Counted from the stretch's first letter, positions 50,226-59,616 are shown. The stretch is 61,000 nt of DNA from Neocallimastix lanati (nom. inval.) (GCA_016946835.1 JACVTC010000195.1:124001-185000); one strand, 5' to 3'. Translations and numbers: made by a program. Notes: generated from the sequence alone by a model not told the origin.

Positions 50226-51140
50226 GATATTCTTTTCATGGGTTTCTTGAGATTCATCATAGTCACTGAGAGCATCAATGATTTCTAAGTTGTTGATTGT
50301 ATCTTTGGCTAGGTTAATGTTGCTGAACTTTCTTGCTATTTCTTTAATTTTATTATTAGGATTCCTTGCGTTAAAGTAGCAATTTCTAGTGAAATGGTCA
50401 TGTTTGTCACATATTGAACAGTACTTTTCGTTATTTCTTTTAGTTTTGTTTCTGTTATTTTTATTGTTTTTTTGGTTTCTTCTTTTCCGGTTATTATTGT
50501 TATAGTTATTATTATAGTTATTATTATAGTTATTATTATAATTATTATTATAATTATTGTTATTGTTATTATAATTATTATGATTATTATTCCTAGAATT
50601 ATTTTGGGAATGATTATGATTCGTATTTTTTATAAAAGAAACTTCTTCCACTGGCTTTGGGTCTTCCGCATTTAAAGTTCTTTTGGCTATAGTTCTGATT
50701 TCATTTGCAATCTCTTGAAGATTGTCTTTATAATTAATTTTGAAATAGTTTTTATATTCCCCTGGGAGTCCCTTCAGGAGTAATTTGAATTTTTCATCTT
50801 CGTCTATTGTTTTTCCTAATTCTTTGAGTAGATTACAAAGATGTTCGAATTCTGTAGTAAATTTGATTACTTCTTTGTCCGTTTTGGCTCTTAGATTTTT
50901 TAAACGGTCGTATAAATCTGGAACTTTGTTGATATTTATTATATTATATTCGCTTTCCAGATATTTATACATTTCGTAGGCCGATTTTAATCGAAGGCCT
51001 ATCAACGTGGCTTTGGTTTCTTTGGAAACCGAGCATAAGATTTGTTGGCGAGCTCTACCGTCCTTTTCTTTAATTAGAGAAATTGAATTTTCAATATTCT
51101 TCTTATCTTCTTTTTTAGATGAGTTTATCATATAACTCAT
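50223..51140 (-). CDS. gag: Element B Gag
   Basis: Main Gag frame, 305 codons from the first ATG. It contains the copia-type UBN2 Gag pattern (SAYEMYKYLESEYN, FTTEFEHLCNLLKELG, LLLKGLPGEYKNYF), an Asn/Tyr-rich spacer and one CCHC knuckle, CSICDKHDHFTRNC. The true N terminus lies upstream in another frame (51115-51291), with only 26 nt of overlap, so either +1 frameshifting or a mutation separates them. The stop is UGA-CUAG, in frame with pol. Confidence 0.9.
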   Translation of the reverse strand: MSYMINSSKKEDKKNIENSISLIKEKDGRARQQILCSVSKETKATLIGLRLKSAYEMYKYLESEYNIININKVPDLYDRLKNLRAKTDKEVIKFTTEFEHLCNLLKELGKTIDEDEKFKLLLKGLPGEYKNYFKINYKDNLQEIANEIRTIAKRTLNAEDPKPVEEVSFIKNTNHNHSQNNSRNNNHNNYNNNNNNYNNNYNNNYNNNYNNNYNNNNRKRRNQKNNKNNRNKTKRNNEKYCSICDKHDHFTRNCYFNARNPNNKIKEIARKFSNINLAKDTINNLEIIDALSDYDESQETHEKNI

Positions 51141-51291
51141 TTAATTCTTCGTTGGCGTCAAATTGGATGTATTTGTCTATGTGATTTATTTCAAGATTTG
51201 TTCTCAATTCGTACGCCCAAATGTTAAAGTTCTCTTCATTTAATATCTCTCTTGGAGTTGAAGATGAATCTAAATTGTTAGAAGTATTCAT
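51115..51291 (-). CDS. Element B Gag N-terminal piece
   Basis: 58 codons from an ATG (MNTSNNLDSSSTPREILN) including FNIWAYELRTNLE, the usual start of copia Gag (a W-x-Y/F-E/K helix). It ends in TAA at 51115, while the main Gag frame starts at 51140. The two frames differ by +1. Confidence 0.75.
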   Translation of the reverse strand: MNTSNNLDSSSTPREILNEENFNIWAYELRTNLEINHIDKYIQFDANEELNELYDKLI

Positions 51292-51347
51292 ATTTATAAG
51301 AAAGGCGGTTTTAAATAACGGATATGTTTTTATAAATAAGAGCTAAT

Positions 51348-51361
51348 TGAGACTCTTAATC
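51348..51361 (-). other. Element B primer-binding site, tRNA-Lys(CUU) anticodon arm
   Basis: Directly downstream of the 5' LTR the minus strand reads GATTAAGAGTCTCA. Its complement TGAGACTCTTAATC matches the anticodon arm of eukaryotic tRNA-Lys(CUU) as I remember it, with AGAGC (the end of a D arm) a few bases further on. This points to priming by an internally cleaved tRNA, as copia does with initiator tRNA-Met. Confidence 0.65.
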
Positions 51362-51674
51362 TGAGAAAAGTATGTGTGTTTTATATAATAAACTTTATTT
51401 AATTTTTGTACTTATTTAATACATAAATTTTATTAATGTAAAGAACTCATTTTTTTAAGATAATAAAAATAATTATTTTTTATAGTAAAAATTACATATT
51501 TAATCATGTGATAATTCTATGAATTAATACACATAGATAAATGTTACACAACATAAAAATATAATAATAAAATATTAATATAAGATAAGAATATAATATT
51601 GATAATAATATAAGAATATAAAAATATAATTTTAATAATATAAAAATATAAAATAAAATGTGATTATTTTAACA
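51362..51674 (-). repeat. Element B 5' LTR
   Basis: 313 bp, identical to the 3' LTR by eye. Confidence 0.95.
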
Positions 51675-51679
51675 AAATG
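51675..51679. repeat. Target-site duplication of element B, right (AAATG)
   Basis: Matches 45073-45077. Confidence 0.95.
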
Positions 51680-51716
51680 TAAATAACGGAAATTGAGATT
51701 TCAATCAGTTATAATT

Positions 51717-51737
51717 CCTAACCCTAACCCTAACCCC
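51717..51737. repeat. Interstitial telomere repeat
   Basis: CCTAACCCTAACCCTAACCC: just over three units of CCCTAA, the complement of the TTAGGG telomere repeat. It sits exactly at the left edge of tRNA-Arg segment copy 2, oriented like a chromosome left end with the tRNA segment on its inner side. Confidence 0.9.
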
Positions 51738-51950
51738 TTTATTTTATTGATTTTATTTTAATTTTTTTAAAGTTTAACCCTTTATTTTAATTTTTACAAT
51801 CTAATATTAATATTAAAAGTAAAAAAAAATAAATAAAATAAAAATAAAATTAATTATATATATATATATTTTATTTATTTATTTAAAGATATTTTATAAT
51901 CTTGAAAAAATTTTTTTTATTAATTAATAAAAAAATAAATGTATTTTTAA

Positions 51951-52024
51951 CACTCACGGCGGGACTTGAACCCGCAATCTTCAGATTAGAAGTCTGACGC
52001 CCTATCCGATTAGGCTACGCGAGC
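51951..52024 (-). tRNA. tRNA-Arg(TCT), copy 2
   Basis: The 74-nt gene sequence is identical to that at 33878-33951 (anticodon TCT). Element C is inserted 11 bp upstream of its 5' end. Confidence 0.95.
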
Positions 52025-52030
52025 ATCTTT

Positions 52031-52035
52031 GGTAC
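52031..52035. repeat. Target-site duplication of element C, left (GGTAC)
   Basis: Matches 59617-59621. Confidence 0.95.
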
Positions 52036-52591
52036 TGTAAAAGGTACGTTTATTATTAACTAAAATAACGAATAATAATTAAATCTAAAGGCTAAGATAA
52101 CTTAACACTTCTCTATTCGAGTTGTTAATAATAAACACTAAATTAATTAATTCTATAATTATTATTTCTTTTTACACTAGAGTATAGCGCAGTACTTTAT
52201 AACTCTATTTGTTATCAGTTACTGGGCTTACACTGAGTAATATTTTCATTTAATAATTATATTTTTATTTATCAATATTAATATTTATAATAACAATTTA
52301 CGTTAATAGTAACGCTAGTGCGTTACAGTTACAAGTTCAATTATTATTTATACATGTCAGTAATATTATGATTGGTAAATAATTTAATTTAACTTAGTTT
52401 ACTAATCACTAAATAAAATATATTTAAATAAATATTTAACTATATAATTATTTATAAAATAATAAAATTTAATGTACGAAAGTCATAAAAGATTTTATTT
52501 GATTAGCCGAAATTGCTAGCTGTTTAGAGATACGTTACGTAACCAAAGAACTATCATTGGATAGGCTTGAAGTTACCATGTATCTGTTACA
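52036..52591 (-). repeat. Element C 3' LTR
   Basis: Plus strand TGTAAAAGGTACG to GTATCTGTTACA; 556 bp. Confidence 0.95.
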
Positions 52592-52606
52592 AGGCCTCTC
52601 CCAAGG
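52592..52606 (-). other. Element C polypurine tract
   Basis: Minus strand CCTTGGGAGAGGCCT directly before the 3' LTR (TGTAACAG); the GGGAGAGG core is the likely plus-strand primer. Confidence 0.75.
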
Positions 52607-52615
52607 AGCAAGCTA

Positions 52616-55600
52616 CTAATGGTTGACGACGCTAGCGATGAATTGGCTATAGCTAAAATCTTGGTAATCCTCCAGCAATTCTGCGTAGTGAGGATTGTCG
52701 TCGATCACGTCGGCGTTGACCCACTCTTGTTTATCATTCTGGTACGCAACCAGGTATTGATAAAGTCCTTGGTGTTTCCTTGATCCAAGGATATGAATTA
52801 TCTTTTGGTTTCCTGCAGGAGTAGGCACTAATGTTTTAGGTAAGTTGTAGAATGGTTCCAATTCACTCACATGGAACACTGGGTACATATTTGGGAAAGG
52901 TGAACGACTTATATCTAATCTATAATTCTTCTTTTCTTCGTCGACACCAACTACCTTGAATGGTCCGAATTTTCTTGTTGTAAGTTTGTAGAATGGCAAC
53001 GCGTCATAATTTTCAGGTTTCTTTAGCCATACTTTATCTAACAACCTGTACCTAGGGTAATTATCTGTACGGGTCCTATCCATATTATCCAGGTATCTTG
53101 TTTGGGCGATTTCTAGGATGTGTTTTAGGTTTCCCAAGTTGTGAGCAAAGCTATCTATCATTTTGGCTTCGCCTAACGAATGTACTAAATCGGCTGTCTT
53201 AGGGGAGTTGTGTACCTGGTAGTTATATAAGGTGAGGAAAGGAGATTGTTGGGTAGAAGCGTGGATTGCGTTGTTATAGCAGAACTCTGCTAAGAACAAG
53301 TAGTCCATCCAACTTTCATCATCGTAAGTTCCCACAAAGCACCATAAATAAGTCTCTACGTAGGCATTGTTCCTTTCCACTTGGCCTACTGTCTCGTGGT
53401 GACTAGTGGTAGCATGGTTTACTTCGGTCCCGAAGAACTCTAGTAGCTCCTTCCATACCTGACTGGTGAACTGAACTCCTCTATCAGTTGTAACCACCTT
53501 AGGGAATCCATGCAACCTGTAGATCTCCTTTAGGAATGCGTCAGCAGTCTCGTTAGCGTTGGGCACATGTTTGAATCCTATCAGGTGTATCATCTTGGTT
53601 AATTTATCGCAGCATACTAAGATACAACCTGCTCTTTTCGTTTCCCAAACATAACCACTATTGGTTCTTACTCTACTCTTCACTGGCAGATCAGTTATAA
53701 AGTCCAATTGTACCTCTTGCCAGGGTAATTCTGTGACCGGAACTCTTACCGCAGTACCATATTCTTTATGGCGATCATCCTTCTTAGTAGCGCAGGTTCT
53801 ACAAGCTTTCACGTAGCCTGATATATCCTTCCTCCTCTTCGGCCAGTAGAAATTCCTAGATACTAGGTCCGAAGTCTTATCAATTCCTAAGTGTCCTGCG
53901 TACTCCGAGTCATGGTTTAATTGAATAATTGTTTTCCTGAACGTTGTGGGCACGTAAATTTGTTCAGGGTTTTCCTTTCTAACCAGAAGGCCATCTACTT
54001 CTAGCCAATGCTTCTTGTTATAATTATTTCTGGCATCTTCTGCTAGATCTTTCATAATCTCTTGGGCCATTTTTTCCTGTCGGTAGGCCTGCTTGATATC
54101 ATCCACGAAATTGGTAGCTAAGGCTAGATAACTAGCTTCTCCATCTACGTCATCAAATCCTACCAATTGATCGGGTTTTAATAAACTATCTTTATCAAAT
54201 TCTTTACCCTCAGTTTTCTCTGTTTCAACTCTTGAGAGGGCGTCAGCTTTACCATTTTTCTTCCCAGGTCTGTAAACTATTTCGAACCAGTATGTGGCGA
54301 ATAGTTCTTGCAATCTAATTTGCCTAGGAGTTAGTAATTGTGGTTTGGTAGCGAACAACAGATTTCTGTGGTCACTGTAAACAATAATTTTATGCTTCGC
54401 ACCTTGAAGCAAGTGTCGCCATTCTGTAAAAGCAGTCTTAATGGCTAATAGTTCTTTCTCTGTAATCGAATAATTTACTTCAGCCTTACTAAGTGTCTTA
54501 GAATAATAATATATAGGATGAAGGGTACCATCGTCTCCTTTCTGTGACAGCACACCTCCTATCGCGTAATTACTAGCATCACATTCAACGAAGAACTGTT
54601 TCTCGTGGTCAGGATAAGCTAGTACTGGCGGAGAGGTAAGCATTTCCTTTAATTTGTGAAACGCGGCCAATCCTTCTTCGCTCCATTCAAATTTTTCTTT
54701 CTTTGAGGTCATTTTAAATAACGGTTTGGCTATTTCAGAGAAATTCTTAATAAAATTCCTGTAATAATTGCAGAAGCCTAAGAAGCTTTGCATCTGCTTG
54801 ATATTTTCTGGTTGTGGCCATTCTGCCACGGCCTTAATCTTTTCTGGGTCAGTCTCTACACCATCCTTGCTGACCACATGGGCTAAAAATGAGATCTTTA
54901 ACTTATGTAGCTCACATTTGGACATCTTAGCTACGAGTTTATGTTGTATCAGCTTCTTTAAAATCGTTCGAACATGCTCTACATGTTCCTCCAAGGTTTT
55001 GGAATATACTACGATGTCATCTAGGTAGACTTGACAGTACTTCCCGATATCCTCGCTGAAGACATCATTCACGAAGCTTTGGAACACTGCTGGTGCATTG
55101 GTTAGCCCAAAAGGCATTACCAAATGTTCAAAGTGTCCAAACTTGGTGTTGAAGGCTGTCTTGTACTCATCACCTTCTCGAATTCGTACCAAGTTATAGG
55201 CAGATTTTAGGTCGAACTTGGAGAACACAACTGCTCCTTTCATAGCTTCGAACACTGCACTAATTCTTGGGATCGGATAGGCGTTGCGTTTAGTCCATTG
55301 GTTCAGTTTGCGATAATCCATGCAAAGTCGTAGCTCACCTGATTTCTTCGGCACGAACAATACAGGGTAACCCGCCGGAGATTCTGACCTTCTTATAAAC
55401 CCCTTAGCTAAATTTTCATCAATATATTCTTTAAGTGCTTTCTCTTCTTTAGGACTCGTTGGGTAGATAGCTCCTTTATAAAGTGGTGCATCAGGCTCTA
55501 GTTCTATTTTGCAATCATACGGCCTGTGCTCTGGTAATGTCTCAGCTATTTCTTCATAGAATGCTTCCGTTAAGTCACCATAATACTTGTCTATAATTTC

Positions 55601-58294
55601 GCCTATTGACAATAGCTTCTCAAGTCCCACTTTTCTGATTGTTTCCGCTACCGAATCCTCTTGTGTGATCATAGCTAGATGATCTTTTGTCTGGCTATCT
55701 TTTTGTGCACTTCCTTCCGTAGGGTTTTTATTAATTTCACTCTCCTTTAGATTTTTAGTCTTCTGTACCTTGAACCAATCTGCCCATTTATTGTAATCTA
55801 CTAAATAATCGTAGTAATCCATCGTATACTCAATTCCTCTATCACGGTAATATTGCCTCGTTAATTCATACACCGTGTCCTTCAACTTCTGGTTATCAAT
55901 AACCTGATTTATAATTTTGGTAATTCTCGCTGTAGGTTGAATCTCCTTTTGCACAGCCTCTTCTCTTTCTTCTGGGAGTTGCACCATGTAGATACTTTCA
56001 CCTGCACACTCTTCTGGTGAGTCTACATCTGGTAGCCCTGGTCTTTCGCCATCTATTTTATATACCTTAGGCTGTTGATCATGGATGTCAATCTTTCTAT
56101 AGATTAAATGTCTATCCATGAATCTTGATCCCAGAATGATTGTTCTCGGAATAGCCTCGGCTAGCCTGCATCTTGTATTAAAGTCATACCATTTGACTTT
56201 ACCAGTACGCTCTTCTACCAGCTTAATCTTAATCTTGAACTCTTCCGTAACCTGTGGTATCAGCACTTTACCAGCGGCAGTAGTGAACGTTAAGGGACGG
56301 TCTTCTGTCTTGAGTCCCATCTCCTTGGCTAACTGCCGATGGATCATGTTGATCTGTGATCCAGTATCGTACAGCACATTTAAATCTTGGAGCCCCTCTT
56401 TGGTACGAAGATTACTTATCTTGGCCTCAGGCACAAATTCTTCGCACTCAGACCCAGCTTGCATTAGAAGTGCTGTCTTGGGGATTGGATTATTACTGCT
56501 GGTACGTGAGTCTTTATAGTAATTTTGCTTTTCGCTTGGCCTCGTACTGAAATCTTTACCACTATTGTGGTAATATCCATCTTTCTTGTTTTTATCGTAA
56601 TTGTTTTGCTTAGTAGGCTCTTTCCTACTGAAATCTCTTTTGTCGCCTCGGCGATTATCGCTGTTCCTCCTTCTTTTGGCTTCAATATCCTTGGAGGGTC
56701 TTCGCGGGTCCATCATTCCAAGTAGGGCCATGATGGCTATCTTCCTCTCGCGGTTATATTCGTATCTTTCTAGGTAATCGTCTTTGTAATCCGCGGGGAA
56801 TGTGTCGCATCTCCTTAGACAAGTCACGTAGTCTTCTAAGGTTTGCTTTTCTGCAGGTAGATCATAAAAGGCTTCACGAACCGAGGGTCTAACTTGTTGT
56901 ACGAGTAGTAGTCTTTTGGTTTCATCCGTTAGCTGAAGTATTCTGCTTAACCTATTGAATTCTGATAGGTATTCATAGGCTTTACCCCAATCGTGCCTAA
57001 GTTTAAGCATTGCTGTTTTAACTTCTTCCAACGTTCTCTCGCTTTTAAATTCTTTCAGCAATCTATCCATCAACCTTTGGGGTTGTGGGTCATCTCGTTG
57101 TTTGAATACTTCGTCCATTTGGTACCACTTCTTAGCAGTTCCTTGTAAGTGGTCCTCAATAAAGTACAACATAGCCGTGGGCTCGCTTTGGTAATACTTC
57201 TGGTGTCTACCAAAGTACCTTTTTAACCTGTCAATAAATGATTCTACATCTCCATTTTCACCATTGAACATTGGGATGTCTCGTTCGTACTCCACAGGGT
57301 ACGCGTCGGTCATAACCACATCTTCCATCGCACTTTTGGTCATTATAGGCGGCGTGAAGTGGTGATAACTACCGTATCTTGCTTCTTTAGTATCTATGTG
57401 TAGTGGGAAAGGTTTGCTCGTCGATGCCTGCTCCTTATTCTGAGCATCCAAAGCCAGCTTACCCAGTCGTTCGATCTCCTGTTGCTGTACCTGGTTAATG
57501 GCCATTAGCTTCTCGATTTTTTCTTCGAGCTCATTCAAGTGTACCTTATCCCTTTCTTGGTTCGCATCCAAGAATTCCTCAATCTTGAACAATTTTTGAC
57601 CTTTATCCTCTAGGTCTTGTTGTATTTGTTTTCCTTTTATCTGGTCCGCATCCAGATAGGTTTCAATCTTTTTGATTTCAGCTTTAACAGCGGCCTCTTT
57701 ATCTTTACTTTCAGCAAGTTGCTGACTTAGATACGCTTGTACCTTTTGAAGCTCTAGCACACTAGCTTGGCTACTAGACTCCTCTTCTTCCACACGCCTC
57801 TCAACCTCTCCAAATCGTTGGTCCACAGCGGGGATAAAGTTGCTTAGTTCGGCTTCAATTTTAGCGAATCTCATTTCACTTTGGTTTTGCATCTGTTCTA
57901 TCATCGCAGCCGTCTGTTGCTGAGTGCTTATTATCATGTTCTTAAAGTCCTCCATCTGCTTACTCAGCAAAGCAGCAAAGTCCATCGCTCCAGCGTTAAC
58001 ATTATTGCTTGAACTTTCTCCTTGGTTAGTTCCTGGCTTGCTGGCTTCAGGTTTACTAGCCTCGGGTTGACTCTTCTCAGGCGCCGCAGCTGGTTTAGGT
58101 TTAGAAGCAGCTGGTTTTTCAGGAGTACTAGTTACTTTCTTGTCTCTTGTATTTTGGCGTCGAGATGGAGGTGCTTCTACAGGCGTAGGGCTACTCTCTG
58201 CAGTCACGCTGCCCACCGAACTCTTCAAAGAACCACTCCTTGTGGTTTTTCTTGTGTTTTCGGGCACTTTATTATTCTTATTCTTTTTATCCAT
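52616..58294 (-). CDS. gag-pol: Element C Gag-Pol polyprotein
   Basis: 1892 residues from a clear ATG (MDKKNKNNKV). In order: Ser/Pro-rich N terminus; coiled coil (about 110-290, QQQTAAMIEQMQNQSEMRF and heptads after it); Gag capsid (about 335-500, FNGENGDVESFIDRLKRYF); a basic Arg/Lys/Asp-rich region with no CCHC knuckle; protease with LYDTGSQINMI (DTG near 643); RT with FDLKSAYNLVRIREG, MPFGLTNAPAVFQ and YLDD near 1090; RNase H with ECDASNYAIGGVL; integrase with zinc H-x3-H and C-x2-C (CRTCATKK), then D (LDFITDLP), D (TTDRGVQFTS), E (VGQVERNNAY); GPF segment (RKFGPFKVV); and a chromodomain-like tail (IIHILGSRKHQGLYQYLVAY, AELLEDYQDF, about 1830-1885). Intact, with no gag-pol frameshift. Confidence 0.96.
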   Translation of the reverse strand: MDKKNKNNKVPENTRKTTRSGSLKSSVGSVTAESSPTPVEAPPSRRQNTRDKKVTSTPEKPAASKPKPAAAPEKSQPEASKPEASKPGTNQGESSSNNVNAGAMDFAALLSKQMEDFKNMIISTQQQTAAMIEQMQNQSEMRFAKIEAELSNFIPAVDQRFGEVERRVEEEESSSQASVLELQKVQAYLSQQLAESKDKEAAVKAEIKKIETYLDADQIKGKQIQQDLEDKGQKLFKIEEFLDANQERDKVHLNELEEKIEKLMAINQVQQQEIERLGKLALDAQNKEQASTSKPFPLHIDTKEARYGSYHHFTPPIMTKSAMEDVVMTDAYPVEYERDIPMFNGENGDVESFIDRLKRYFGRHQKYYQSEPTAMLYFIEDHLQGTAKKWYQMDEVFKQRDDPQPQRLMDRLLKEFKSERTLEEVKTAMLKLRHDWGKAYEYLSEFNRLSRILQLTDETKRLLLVQQVRPSVREAFYDLPAEKQTLEDYVTCLRRCDTFPADYKDDYLERYEYNRERKIAIMALLGMMDPRRPSKDIEAKRRRNSDNRRGDKRDFSRKEPTKQNNYDKNKKDGYYHNSGKDFSTRPSEKQNYYKDSRTSSNNPIPKTALLMQAGSECEEFVPEAKISNLRTKEGLQDLNVLYDTGSQINMIHRQLAKEMGLKTEDRPLTFTTAAGKVLIPQVTEEFKIKIKLVEERTGKVKWYDFNTRCRLAEAIPRTIILGSRFMDRHLIYRKIDIHDQQPKVYKIDGERPGLPDVDSPEECAGESIYMVQLPEEREEAVQKEIQPTARITKIINQVIDNQKLKDTVYELTRQYYRDRGIEYTMDYYDYLVDYNKWADWFKVQKTKNLKESEINKNPTEGSAQKDSQTKDHLAMITQEDSVAETIRKVGLEKLLSIGEIIDKYYGDLTEAFYEEIAETLPEHRPYDCKIELEPDAPLYKGAIYPTSPKEEKALKEYIDENLAKGFIRRSESPAGYPVLFVPKKSGELRLCMDYRKLNQWTKRNAYPIPRISAVFEAMKGAVVFSKFDLKSAYNLVRIREGDEYKTAFNTKFGHFEHLVMPFGLTNAPAVFQSFVNDVFSEDIGKYCQVYLDDIVVYSKTLEEHVEHVRTILKKLIQHKLVAKMSKCELHKLKISFLAHVVSKDGVETDPEKIKAVAEWPQPENIKQMQSFLGFCNYYRNFIKNFSEIAKPLFKMTSKKEKFEWSEEGLAAFHKLKEMLTSPPVLAYPDHEKQFFVECDASNYAIGGVLSQKGDDGTLHPIYYYSKTLSKAEVNYSITEKELLAIKTAFTEWRHLLQGAKHKIIVYSDHRNLLFATKPQLLTPRQIRLQELFATYWFEIVYRPGKKNGKADALSRVETEKTEGKEFDKDSLLKPDQLVGFDDVDGEASYLALATNFVDDIKQAYRQEKMAQEIMKDLAEDARNNYNKKHWLEVDGLLVRKENPEQIYVPTTFRKTIIQLNHDSEYAGHLGIDKTSDLVSRNFYWPKRRKDISGYVKACRTCATKKDDRHKEYGTAVRVPVTELPWQEVQLDFITDLPVKSRVRTNSGYVWETKRAGCILVCCDKLTKMIHLIGFKHVPNANETADAFLKEIYRLHGFPKVVTTDRGVQFTSQVWKELLEFFGTEVNHATTSHHETVGQVERNNAYVETYLWCFVGTYDDESWMDYLFLAEFCYNNAIHASTQQSPFLTLYNYQVHNSPKTADLVHSLGEAKMIDSFAHNLGNLKHILEIAQTRYLDNMDRTRTDNYPRYRLLDKVWLKKPENYDALPFYKLTTRKFGPFKVVGVDEEKKNYRLDISRSPFPNMYPVFHVSELEPFYNLPKTLVPTPAGNQKIIHILGSRKHQGLYQYLVAYQNDKQEWVNADVIDDNPHYAELLEDYQDFSYSQFIASVVNH

Positions 58295-58414
58295 TTACTT
58301 TTCTTAATAATTTATCTAGTAATAAGAAATGTATTCACTCACTTTTAGTTTATTTAAAATATTATAATTTGTTCACTTACTTAAATTTATTTAATTGATA
58401 TGATCGTTCACTTA

Positions 58415-58455
<41 letters not shown>

Positions 58456-59049
58456 AATAATATAAAATAAATAAAAATAAAAATAAAAAAAATAAATTTT
58501 TTAAATTAAATATATAGAAATTAATAATTTAAATAAATAATTATTTTAAAAATTTTTTCTTTCGCTTCCCGAGTCACTACAAATATAAATTTGTACAAAA
58601 AATGACTACCTATCAAGCAAAAGCGAATTTTATTTGGTAAAGTACGAAATTTTTATTAATTAAAAATCGATACTACCAAAAATTTAAAATTTTTAAATTA
58701 AATAATGATTTATAATTAAATTATTAATAAATTAAATTTCGGATATGCGAAATTTTAAAAAATTTAAATTTTTAAATTTTTGATCAAGATTTTATTTTGA
58801 AGCCGAAAATTTTTTTTTTTTTTTTAACTAAAATTTTTGTGGCTTCTTCCGCTACGTATTGTGGCGTAAAATTTTGTGTCAAAAATTTTCTAAGTTATAC
58901 AATTAAAAGTAAACAAACAAAGAAAATAAATAAACTATGATTTATTTTTTAAATATTAATTTTATTTTATAAAACTAACTATTCTATCTATTAAATTATT
59001 ACTTAGCGTTTAAATTTTTATTTAATTATTATCGGCTATTTAGTTATAA
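58295..59049 (-). other. Element C untranslated leader
   Basis: About 755 bp between PBS and the Gag-Pol ATG. AT-rich with a poly-T run (58420-58451) and a few GC patches (CCGCTACGTATTGTGGCG region). No open frame. Confidence 0.75.
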
Positions 59050-59060
59050 AGCGTTACTAT
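59050..59060 (-). other. Element C primer-binding site (self-priming type)
   Basis: On the minus strand ATAGTAACGCT begins directly after the 5' LTR. It is the perfect reverse complement of AGCGTTACTAT inside the LTR (59331-59341 on the plus strand), which begins 36 nt downstream of the TATA box. Same geometry as element A, different sequence. Confidence 0.82.
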
Positions 59061-59616
59061 TGTAAAAGGTACGTTTATTATTAACTAAAATAACGAATAA
59101 TAATTAAATCTAAAGGCTAAGATAACTTAACACCTCTCTATTCGAGTTGTTAATAATAAACACTAAATTAATTAATTCTATAATTATTATTTCTTTTTAC
59201 ACTAGAGTATAGCGCAGTACTTTATAACTCTATTTGTTATCAGTTACTGGGCTTACACTGAGTAATATTTTCATTTAATAATTATATTTTTATTTATCAA
59301 TATTAATATTTATAATAACAATTTACGTTAATAGTAACGCTAGTGCGTTACAGTTATAAGTTCAATTATTATTTATACATGTCAGTAATATTATGATTGG
59401 TAAATAATTTAATTTAACTTAGTTTACTAATCACTAAATAAAATATATTTAAATAAATATTTAACTATATAATTATTTATAAAATAATAAAATTTAATGT
59501 ACGAAAGTCATAAAAGATTTTATTTGATTAGCCGAAATTGCTAGCTGTTTAGAGATACGTTACGTAACCAAAGAACTATCATTGGATAGGCTTGAAGTTA
59601 CCATGTATCTGTTACA
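59061..59616 (-). repeat. Element C 5' LTR with promoter
   Basis: 556 bp. On the minus strand TATAAATA (59377-59370) is followed by the predicted RNA start AGCGTTACTAT (59341-59331). Confidence 0.9.

Larger units (their letters stand above)
45078..51674 (-). mobile_element. Element B: Ty1/copia retrotransposon
   Basis: 6.6 kb with two 313-bp LTRs (45078-45390, 51362-51674) that I find identical, so a very recent insertion. Target duplication AAATG. Order: 5' LTR, PBS, gag, UGA-CUAG, protease-integrase, RT-RNase H, purine tract, 3' LTR; integrase before RT is the copia order. Three frame changes occur in the coding region (near 51120-51140, 47320-47430, 47068-47080), so as assembled it is not intact. 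Confidence 0.95.
51738..52035. repeat. tRNA-Arg segment, copy 2 of a segmental duplication
   Basis: Aligns with 33665-33962 over the full 298 bp. Differences are a few single bases and A/T indels outside the tRNA gene. Confidence 0.92.
52036..59616 (-). mobile_element. Element C: full-length Ty3/gypsy retrotransposon with single Gag-Pol frame
   Basis: 7.6 kb. LTRs of 556 bp each (52036-52591 and 59061-59616) differ at two positions that I can see. Target duplication GGTAC. One long intact open frame encodes everything, as in Tf1. The PBS is complementary to its own LTR. It lies just upstream of tRNA-Arg copy 2. It is probably young and may be active. GC content of the coding part is clearly higher than in element B. 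Confidence 0.96.
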
